A stretch of 7,718 nucleotides of DNA. Origin: an uncultured Collinsella sp. (lineage in GTDB: Bacteria; Actinomycetota; Coriobacteriia; Coriobacteriales; Coriobacteriaceae). Of the stretch, positions 1 through 5,362 are shown one piece after another (the stretch's first letter is position 1; each line of letters begins with the position of its first letter). The notes below the pieces were generated by a model. It had not been told where the DNA came from. It searched no databases and saw only the letters and a program-made list of their open reading frames with translations. Location: positions 1 through 7,718 of the forward strand of contig CATWCP010000050.1 of NCBI GenBank assembly GCA_958349325.1, in the 5' to 3' direction. The translations under genes were made by a program, and so were the position numbers.

Positions 1-708
1 GCTTAGCGCACCCTCGGCGCGTCCGGCAGGCTTTGCGAAATGGGATCCAGGAGACTTCGGCGCAGCATCATCTTGCGGAATGCTTCTAATGAGCCTCCCA
101 TCCTTCAAAAACAGAATCTCATCGCACAGCCTATCGACCGAATCCAAGATGTGGGATGACATGATGATGCACGTACCAGAATCGGCCAGCTTCCTGAGAA
201 TCTCGGAATGCAAGTCCACCCTGCTGGGGTCGAGCGCGTTCATGGGCTCATCTAATAGAAGGTACCGCGCGCCCGTCGCATACGCAATCGCCAGGGTAAG
301 CTGCTGCTTCATGCCCTGGCTCAGAGTGCGGATCCTCATCTTCGCGAACTCGCCTATCTGCGTTTGCTCCACTATCTCTTCGACATCGCGAGCATGCGGC
401 CACATATCGCAAACCATCTTGAGGTGATCTTCCGCACGCAATCCGGGATACAGCAGCGTCCCCTCACCAGGTGCATAGAAGATCATAGAACGGACCTCTC
501 TCGCACCCGTACCCTGCACCTCATCCAGAACGATGCTCCCGTCCACGCGAGGACCCGGCAAACCTGCCATCGCACGCAGCAACGTCGTCTTTCCATGCCC
601 GTTCGGAGCGACGAGACCGTAGACCGTACCCGGGGCAAACTCAGCGTTCACCGAATCTACGAGCACCTTCTTTCCATAAGAGATCGTCAGCGTTTGAAGG
701 TCAATCAT
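1..708 (-). CDS. ABC transporter ATP-binding protein (3' end beyond the window)
   Basis: This is the nucleotide-binding subunit that would power the permease encoded just upstream. 236 residues are visible and no stop is reached, so the C-terminus lies outside the window. Reading from ATG at 708: a Walker A loop, APNGHGKTT, at residues 34-42; an ABC signature, LSQGMKQQL, at 129-137; Walker B, YLLLDEP, at 149-155; a D-loop, ALDPS, at 158-162; and the switch histidine His186 in SSHILDS. The start is five bases after the permease stop, with AAAGGGG 8-14 bases upstream as ribosome binding site, so the two are co-transcribed and probably translationally coupled. Two departures from consensus are visible: Ala34 replaces the first glycine of the P-loop, and the Q-loop position (YAPGE, 78-82) carries Gly81 instead of Gln or Glu. 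The catalytic residues are otherwise intact, so an active ATPase is expected. It belongs to the ABC-2/drug-export type of ATPases by its short domain layout; the substrate is unknown. Confidence 0.93.
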   Translation of the reverse strand, partial: MIDLQTLTISYGKKVLVDSVNAEFAPGTVYGLVAPNGHGKTTLLRAMAGLPGPRVDGSIVLDEVQGTGAREVRSMIFYAPGEGTLLYPGLRAEDHLKMVCDMWPHARDVEEIVEQTQIGEFAKMRIRTLSQGMKQQLTLAIAYATGARYLLLDEPMNALDPSRVDLHSEILRKLADSGTCIIMSSHILDSVDRLCDEILFLKDGRLIRSIPQDDAAPKSPGSHFAKPAGRAEGALS

Positions 709-713
709 CGAGA

Positions 714-2936
714 TCATCCCCTTTCGATCTTTGGAACACTCAGGCGCACCATCAACGGAGATACGGCGCCCAAGACCACCAGCAGAGCGCCCGATGCGCC
801 GACGACCTCTCCAAAAGGCATCGCGTTCGTCCCTCGCCCAAGGAACCCAATCGTCCCCACCTGGGAAGCGGGATCAAACGAGGCGAATGGAGCCAGCAGC
901 GCGACGCCCATGCCCACGCTTTCAACATGAGCGCTCAACGAACCCAACACCAAGAGAACCGCGCAAACCATTCCGGTGACAACGGGGTTGCGGCTAATCG
1001 CTGCTGTCAACGCAGCGACGACGGAAATCACGCCGTATGCCATGACCAGCAACGGAATACTGCACAACACCGCCTCCCCCACCATGGACGTTGTCGAAGC
1101 TCCCGCCCGAATGAGAGCGACGGGATACTCCGATCCACCCGCACCGTTCTTAATCACGGACACAACGACAGCGGGAACCATCGACACCAAAAGCAGCACC
1201 AAGCCAAGCAGGAGAGCCAGCGCAACAGCCGTCAGAAAACGCACATGCGCTGTTGCGGGGATCTGGAGAACCAGAAGGGAACGACACTGCAGGTGGGTGC
1301 ACGCGAGCGATGTGACAACCACGGGCAACAGCAAAAATAAGGAGGGAAGCGCTGCCTGGAGATACGAAAGGAGGATTAATGGGGGCATCTTCGTACTTAA
1401 CTCGTAAACCTTGGGGTCCGGCAAGCTCGCGATCGACTCAAGCAGAAGGGCGCGCGCCTCCGCACGAGAAGGAGTCTCCGGCTCGATTCCGATCGATTGC
1501 AGGAGAGTCGCATCTGCCGCGCCCAGCTCACCTCGAGCGCGCTCGTACGTCGCAAGGCTTCGAAACCCCTCCGCAGGCATAGGCGCGTACACGAAACCCG
1601 AAAGAGCATCCCGCATGTCTTCCAGGGCCGCTTTGCCCTCGACGTCCATATTCGCAGCGTTCTGCTCTAGATACCGATCTATTGAACGGAGCTCCCCATC
1701 CCTATACCGAACAGCGGAAACGTTATCAGCGTCAGGAAACATCTCGACCAGAGCCGGGGCCAGCATCGTCGTCGACATTGCAATCGCGCATACGGCGAGG
1801 GTAGGAGAACGCAGGAGCAGTTTCCCCATCGTTCTTACGTATGCAACGGCGGAGGCACAAGCGCTCGAACGAGTTGCCGTTCTCGATGCAGTGAAGGAAC
1901 CTCTCTCAAGACAAATCGGGGATATCGGGCACGCGCAGCCGCTCTTTCCAGCAACGCAAAGCAGGCTAATTGCCAGCACCTCGATCCCGATTGCGCATAC
2001 GAGGGCAATCGCGCCACGCTCGAAGCAAAGTCCAGGCAGATTCACTATCTGCGTTGTCGGGTACGGGCTATAGGCGCCGACGGTCAACTCAGTGTTCGCA
2101 TACGTAAGGGGATTCAACAGGGCGAACTCACGTAAAGCGATGGATCTTCCGTAATACCCGGGAACCATCGTCACCCCCATCAGGGCACATACGAACACGA
2201 TTCCAAGCGTAGGGTTATTGGCAATCTTCACGGCAAGGTGAACGACAAGCGAGATGAACGCTGCCACCAAGAATTGCAAGATGGCCGTCTGCGCGAACAC
2301 CAGCCAAGCCGGTTTGATAACCGGAGTCGCATATTGAATGTAGCCTATCGGATAGAACGGCGAGCCCGGGCCATTCTTCACAAGCGCGGCGATTATCCCT
2401 GGAAGATTGATGGCGAGGACGGCAAGCATTGCAAAAACACTCGCCCATACGCTCGATGCAACAAGTCTACCCAGCTCGCCCATCGGTGCCTGGATGATGA
2501 GCTTTTCACGTTTGTTAAGACGCGCGGCAAGGAACGAGACGGCAACGGCCGTTGCGACCCATAGCAAGTACTCCTTCGATCCGTCATAATAGGTGTACTC
2601 TCCATCCGATATCTGCAGAAACGGAAGTAGGGGAGAGAGCGGTGCCAAGATAAGACGTCCCGCGGCAAGAGGGTACAGAAGCGCGGGCATGCTTGATGAA
2701 GAGGTATAGACACCGTCCTCCCCCGCATTCACAAGCGCATCCGCATAGGATGCTGACAATTCCTGCTCAACACGGGTTATTCCCGACTCGAGGTATTCGA
2801 CCCGTCCGTCGATGCCAGCCGCGCTCCTGAAGACGGGCAGAGCACAAAGAACCATCAACGCAACAACGACAACACAGAGCGACCTGGAGGAGAGAAGCGA
2901 CCTAAAGATCGCCTTCGAGATTTTGAGCATATTCAT
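714..2936 (-). CDS. ABC transporter permease, fused tandem-duplicated ABC-2-like type
   Basis: An integral membrane protein of 740 residues, numbered from ATG at 2936. I count about twelve hydrophobic segments: near 20-36, 124-138, 163-185, 210-236, 243-259, 307-328, 372-396, 517-543, 565-594, 618-646, 652-674 and 709-734. They form two six-helix halves. Each half has one helix, a large presumed extracytoplasmic region (about 39-120 and 398-516), then five helices. The halves are homologous: KNGPGSPFYP at 187-196 matches KNGAGGSEYP at 596-605, and an NP motif follows 54 residues later in both (241-242 and 650-651). One polypeptide therefore probably supplies both membrane domains of the exporter. 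The frame is open up to an ATG at 3002, but that start has no ribosome binding site. ATG 2936 has TTAAGG six bases upstream and leaves a normal short N-terminus before the first helix. A cysteine cluster (Cys327, 334, 336, 342) sits in the linker between halves. The ATPase gene follows at once. Substrate unknown. Confidence 0.85.
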   Translation of the reverse strand: MNMLKISKAIFRSLLSSRSLCVVVVALMVLCALPVFRSAAGIDGRVEYLESGITRVEQELSASYADALVNAGEDGVYTSSSSMPALLYPLAAGRLILAPLSPLLPFLQISDGEYTYYDGSKEYLLWVATAVAVSFLAARLNKREKLIIQAPMGELGRLVASSVWASVFAMLAVLAINLPGIIAALVKNGPGSPFYPIGYIQYATPVIKPAWLVFAQTAILQFLVAAFISLVVHLAVKIANNPTLGIVFVCALMGVTMVPGYYGRSIALREFALLNPLTYANTELTVGAYSPYPTTQIVNLPGLCFERGAIALVCAIGIEVLAISLLCVAGKSGCACPISPICLERGSFTASRTATRSSACASAVAYVRTMGKLLLRSPTLAVCAIAMSTTMLAPALVEMFPDADNVSAVRYRDGELRSIDRYLEQNAANMDVEGKAALEDMRDALSGFVYAPMPAEGFRSLATYERARGELGAADATLLQSIGIEPETPSRAEARALLLESIASLPDPKVYELSTKMPPLILLSYLQAALPSLFLLLPVVVTSLACTHLQCRSLLVLQIPATAHVRFLTAVALALLLGLVLLLVSMVPAVVVSVIKNGAGGSEYPVALIRAGASTTSMVGEAVLCSIPLLVMAYGVISVVAALTAAISRNPVVTGMVCAVLLVLGSLSAHVESVGMGVALLAPFASFDPASQVGTIGFLGRGTNAMPFGEVVGASGALLVVLGAVSPLMVRLSVPKIERG

Positions 2937-2966
2937 CGCCAACCTTAACCCCATCCACCTGGAACA

Positions 2967-2995
2967 GCGGGGCTGAACAAAATGCTCGGCCCCGC
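2967..2995. other. Hairpin in the leader of the permease gene
   Basis: GCGGGGC at 2967-2973 is the exact reverse complement of GCCCCGC at 2989-2995. The next positions are a mismatch or wobble and then GA pairing with TC at 2986-2987, giving up to a ten-position stem around a nine-base loop. It lies about 30 bases upstream of the preferred permease start and in its 5' untranslated leader. No T-run follows on either strand, so it is not a standard terminator. It could affect mRNA stability or translation. If the ATG at 3002 were the true start, it would fall inside coding sequence. Confidence 0.55.
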
Positions 2996-3029
2996 CTCGC
3001 ATCTAGTGATTGCAGCATGCTGTGATTAC

Positions 3030-3058
3030 TTGCCGGCAAAGTCAATTTAACATAAACT
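3030..3058 (+). promoter_or_regulatory. Putative sigma-70-type promoter for the DUF2975-Xre operon
   Basis: TTGCCG at 3030-3035 and TAAACT at 3053-3058 are separated by exactly 17 bases, each matching four of six consensus positions. Transcription would begin near 3065, leaving a leader of about 37 bases before the ATG at 3102. The region is much more AT-rich than its surroundings, as expected for a control region. The -35 hexamer is the left half of a perfect ten-base palindrome, TTGCCGGCAA (3030-3039), and the -10 lies in an inverted repeat. The match is moderate and the call is an inference. Confidence 0.45.
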
Positions 3059-3064
3059 GTTAAA
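3046..3064. promoter_or_regulatory. Candidate operator: perfect 7-bp inverted repeat
   Basis: TTTAACA at 3046-3052 and TGTTAAA at 3058-3064 are exact reverse complements separated by TAAAC. The repeat covers the proposed -10 of the plus-strand promoter and lies in the spacer between divergent operons. Dyads of this size and position are typical binding sites for Xre/Cro dimers, and such a regulator is encoded 560 bases downstream. A regulator bound here would block the plus-strand promoter directly and could also affect the divergent ABC operon. That the neighbouring Xre protein is the one that binds is inference. Confidence 0.45.
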
Positions 3065-3101
3065 AAGTAACCTGAGTTTTTTAAATTCTTCGGAGGTTAT
3101 T

Positions 3102-3614
3102 ATGAGTTCCGACAATCGCACTCCCCGGCTTCATTCCTTCCGCATCGCATGTGCGATAGCCTCTGCGACCCTTTGCGCCACCGCCATCGCACAAGTGGCG
3201 TTCTCCTTAAAGCCAGCAATCGAAGTGCTCGACAACCCTGTAATTGCAGACTCCCCCGCGTATCCAGCCCTTGCGATCTCGACATTGGTCCCTGCCGTCA
3301 TCGGTATCGCTACGACCATCCTCAGCGCCGTTCTCGTGTGGACGATCAAGAGCGGAGACCCCTTCAAGAAAGGGTCTGCGACATGCTTGAAGGTGCTCGG
3401 CATTCTCTTCGTTGTTCAAGCTGCCACCAGCCTCTACGCCGGCTCACTCAAAACCTCCGTTTCGATGTTTGGCGGCGAGGGGGCCGTCGGCGCCCAAGAG
3501 ATCGCTTCATCATTCGATTGGACCTCTCTGGTTCTCGGCATCGTCCTGTTCATGCTTTCCCAGCTCTTCTTGTACGCCCGAGAGCTGTACCTCGACTCCG
3601 ACGAGATTGCGTAA
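3102..3614 (+). CDS. DUF2975-type four-helix membrane protein
   Basis: A 170-residue protein predicted to sit in the cytoplasmic membrane with four helices, near residues 14-36, 57-80, 95-112 and 139-158. The motif SGDPFKKGSA (84-93) after helix two and the acidic tail YARELYLDSDEIA (158-170) resemble the conserved G-x-PF and C-terminal patterns of DUF2975 proteins. Members of that family are usually encoded next to a tiny Xre-type regulator, as in the Bacillus yoaS-yozG pair, and the next gene here fits that arrangement. The start has a strong GGAGG five bases upstream. The molecular function of DUF2975 proteins is not established; they are often suspected to sense or be controlled together with their regulator. 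The family assignment rests on motif memory and context, not on a profile search. Confidence 0.7.
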   Translation: MSSDNRTPRLHSFRIACAIASATLCATAIAQVAFSLKPAIEVLDNPVIADSPAYPALAISTLVPAVIGIATTILSAVLVWTIKSGDPFKKGSATCLKVLGILFVVQAATSLYAGSLKTSVSMFGGEGAVGAQEIASSFDWTSLVLGIVLFMLSQLFLYARELYLDSDEIA

Positions 3615-3623
3615 GGAAACGCC

Positions 3624-3875
3624 ATGCCCGTAATTGTTCGCCTCGACAAGATCATGGCCGAGCGAAAGATTTCCTCGAACGAACTTGCCGAAAGGATTGG
3701 AACCACGCCCGTGAACCTGTCCCGTATTAAAAAAGGGCATATTCGCGGCATTCGCTTCAACACACTCGAGCAGCTATGCCTCGCCCTTCGTTGCCAACCC
3801 GGAGACCTTCTCGAAGTCATGAGCGAAGAGGATGCCCGAAAGGAGTTCGGACTCGATTGGTCCGCCGAGGATTAG
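3624..3875 (+). CDS. Small Xre/Cro-family transcriptional regulator (YozG-like)
   Basis: An 83-residue DNA-binding protein consisting almost entirely of one helix-turn-helix domain. Residues 1-10 (MPVIVRLDKI) lead into the helices SSNELAERIG (about 18-27) and TPVNLSRIKKG (about 29-39), the recognition region. FNTLEQLCLALRCQPGDLLE (about 46-65) completes the five-helix fold; the CQPGDLLE motif is typical of the HTH_26/YozG type. The start is nine bases after the DUF2975 stop, with AAGGA overlapping that stop codon, so the genes form an operon with coupled translation. By family habit it would repress its own operon, and the inverted repeat at 3046-3064 is a candidate site. The amber stop at 3873-3875 is followed, in the same frame, by the integrase remnant, so its last residues (about 66-83) may have been affected by that junction, though the length is normal for the family. 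Confidence 0.88.
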   Translation: MPVIVRLDKIMAERKISSNELAERIGTTPVNLSRIKKGHIRGIRFNTLEQLCLALRCQPGDLLEVMSEEDARKEFGLDWSAED

Positions 3876-4601
3876 AGGGCGGTCGTACTCGCCCTGCACA
3901 CGGGGATGCGAATCGGCGAGGTCTGCGGCCTTCGGTGGTGCGATGTGGATTTCGAGACGGGCCTGATCTCGATCAGACACTCGGTGGCGTACGCGAAGGG
4001 AATGGGTTCGTTCATCAAGGACACCAAGACCCATGACGCCAGGGGTATCCCCATCGACCCGGTCGGCCTACTCCCCTTCCTGAAGGAGACCCACGAGATC
4101 GACTGCGGAAAGCTGCGCTTGCGCGGCCTTACCGGGGCGGTCGAGATCGGGGACTGCTACATCCTGTCGGAGCCGGGCGCGACCTTCGCGACGACAAGCT
4201 ATATCCGCAGGGCGTTCAAGACGTTCTCGGAGACCAACGGCCTCATGGGCACCAACGACGAGCTGATCACGTTCCACGGCCTTCGCCACACGTTCGCAAC
4301 GCAGTGGATCCGCCAAGACGGCGATATCAAGGCGCTCCAATCGATCCTCGGCCACAAGGACGCCATGACGACGCTCAACGTCTACGCCGACATCGAGCCC
4401 ATCTCCAAAATCCATAACATGCTGCGCGCCACGCCGTGCCTTTGGCGCGGGCACCTCGGGCCGAGGGTCGATCCGGGTCCCATGTTCCAACAGAGGATCC
4501 AGGAGTCCATCGAGACGCTCCAGGCGTTCGGCTACGGCATCACCGAGCCGGACGACCGAAATATCGCCATACGCGACGTGAAGACGAACAGTTGGCTCTA
4601 G
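3876..4601 (+). pseudogene. Tyrosine recombinase/phage-type integrase, N-terminally truncated remnant
   Basis: This is the catalytic half of a tyrosine site-specific recombinase, which would cut and rejoin DNA at attachment sites of a mobile element. Homology begins right after the preceding stop, with AVVLALHTGMRIGEVCGLRW read from 3879. From the first ATG (3906, 231 residues) the active-site set is complete: Arg2 in MRIGE, Lys41 in TKTHDARGIP, His124 and Arg127 in HGLRHT, His150 in LGH and the nucleophile Tyr160 in NVYADI. The N-terminal arm-binding and core-binding domains, usually 150-200 residues, are absent. ATG 3906 has no good ribosome binding site and cuts into the first conserved box. 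A remnant of a mobile-element integrase is the likely reading. The tail after Tyr160 is about 70 residues, longer than usual. A short active protein cannot be excluded, but recombinases without the core-binding domain are not expected to work alone. Confidence 0.82.
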
Positions 4602-4669
4602 CTCACCGAGTACGCGGCAGTGCTGGGCCCATCCCAACTGAGGTCACGGTGGTCCGATAGGGGCGCCGC

Positions 4670-4687
4670 CCGCGGCATGCGCCGCGG
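4670..4687. repeat. Perfect GC-rich inverted repeat, 7-bp arms
   Basis: CCGCGGC (4670-4676) and GCCGCGG (4681-4687) are exact reverse complements around the four-base loop ATGC. The repeat lies 69 bases after the integrase remnant's stop codon. A very stable small hairpin would form in RNA or cruciform DNA. There is no downstream T-run. Its role is unknown; a recombination or transcription-pausing element is possible. Confidence 0.5.
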
Positions 4688-4927
4688 AGCGGTATCCCCT
4701 ACCGAAGGGCGGGGATGCCCTCCGCTTCCAGTTCGGAATCAGCCGTCGGAGGCGTTCGGCTGACTGCGGGAACGGCCTGTCCGCTCAATGTGTTCGGCTG
4801 AGATCGGAAATCAACCCAACACGAGCCGGACACGCGCCAGACGGCTCTTCCCCGTACGGCCTTCCCCCTTACGCTCATGTTGCAGGCATGTAACGCCGCA
4901 GCGAGCGCGCCTTTTTTGCGCCAGACA

Positions 4928-4950
4928 GGTACAATGATGAACACTGTACC
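4928..4950 (+). promoter_or_regulatory. Putative promoter -10 inside a short dyad, upstream of the ACT-domain gene
   Basis: TACAAT at 4930-4935 matches five of six positions of a -10 hexamer. It is embedded in GGTACA (4928-4933) which pairs with TGTACC (4945-4950), a perfect six-base dyad. No good -35 is visible 16-18 bases upstream, so an activator or an atypical -35 would be needed. Transcription would start near 4942 and give a leader of about 56 bases. The dyad could be an operator, since it straddles the expected transcription start. Confidence 0.33.
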
Positions 4951-4997
4951 GTAGCGGAGCGCCCCGCGCGCGCCGCAATCACGCGAAAGGGTTTCCC

Positions 4998-5285
4998 ATG
5001 GCCGAGATCTCGTCCTCCCGTATCGTCATCACCGTCCTTGGCAAGAACCGCCCCGGCATCGTCGCCGGCGTCACCCGTGTCCTAGGCGAGGCCAACGTCG
5101 ACATCCGCGACATCACGCAGTCCATTATCGAGGACATCTTCACCATGACCATGCTGGCCGATACCGCCGAGTCCAAGCTCGACTTCGCCGAGCTGCAGAA
5201 GGCGCTGGCCGAGGCCGGCGAGCTTTCGGGCGTCAACGTGTCCATCCAGCGCGAGGACGTCTTCAACTTTATGTACCGCCTGTAG
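4998..5285 (+). CDS. Small ACT-domain protein (UPF0237-like)
   Basis: A 95-residue cytoplasmic protein made of a single ACT domain, a fold that binds amino acids or related small ligands, usually as a dimer. Residues 8-14 (RIVITVL) form strand one, followed by the typical GKNRPGIVAGVTRVLGEA loop and helix (15-32), strand two NVDIRDITQS (33-42), strand three IFTMTMLAD (47-55), helix two FAELQKALAEAGEL (63-76) and the closing strand VNVSIQRED (79-87), ending FNFMYRL. This matches the stand-alone ACT family related to UPF0237, thought to be regulatory. AAAGGG six bases before the ATG is the ribosome binding site. In many Firmicutes this gene is followed by a DUF711/UPF0210 gene; here the next gene is citrate synthase, 77 bases on, in the same direction. 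Ligand and target are unknown. Confidence 0.85.
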   Translation: MAEISSSRIVITVLGKNRPGIVAGVTRVLGEANVDIRDITQSIIEDIFTMTMLADTAESKLDFAELQKALAEAGELSGVNVSIQREDVFNFMYRL

Positions 5286-5362
5286 CGAGCAAGCCGCTGG
5301 GGATAGCCTGACGCGCGCATGCCCATGCAAGTCACCCCGATGCGGCCCGGAGAGGAGCGCGC

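Larger units (their letters stand above)
4602..4997. other. 396-base intergenic region with repeats, no supported gene
   Basis: No reading frame here has protein-like character with a ribosome binding site. The stretch contains several dyads: CCGCGGC/GCCGCGG (4670-4676 and 4681-4687, four-base loop); GGTATCCCC/GGGGATGCC (4691-4699 and 4711-4719, nine pairs with one wobble); and TCAGCCG/CGGCTGA (4739-4745 and 4757-4763). GTTCGGCTGA occurs twice in direct orientation (4754-4763 and 4792-4801). None of the hairpins is followed by a T-run, so they are not plain intrinsic terminators. A T6 tract at 4912-4917 is flanked by direct GCGCC copies. The region separates the integrase remnant from core metabolic genes and could hold remains of an attachment site, or an undescribed structured RNA. 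No tRNA was found. Confidence 0.5.

Noticed and set aside
364..2073. Several plus-strand open frames over the ABC genes
   Set aside because: They oppose clear ATPase and permease coding sequence and show no recognisable domain or ribosome binding site.
2937..3002. 22-residue N-terminal extension of the permease from ATG 3002
   Set aside because: No ribosome binding site precedes it, the added residues are not hydrophobic or conserved-looking, and they cover a stem-loop. ATG 2936 has TTAAGG at good spacing. ATG 2954 has AGGTGG directly abutting it, which is too close.
4068..4637. 189-residue open frame on the minus strand over the integrase
   Set aside because: It is the antisense of a frame with a full recombinase active site. 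Its composition (rich in Arg, Glu, Leu) is the usual shadow of GC-rich coding DNA.
4897..4917. Intrinsic terminator ending in the T6 tract
   Set aside because: The sequence before the T-run forms only three-base stems; the GCGCC copies flanking the Ts are direct, not inverted.
4699..4944. 81-residue minus-strand frame in the intergenic gap
   Set aside because: No ribosome binding site or recognisable domain; it would start inside the proposed promoter dyad and run through the hairpin region.
4602..4997. tRNA gene as integration site beside the integrase
   Set aside because: No cloverleaf with a T-arm GTTCGA-type motif and paired acceptor could be recognised; GTTCGG here belongs to other repeats.
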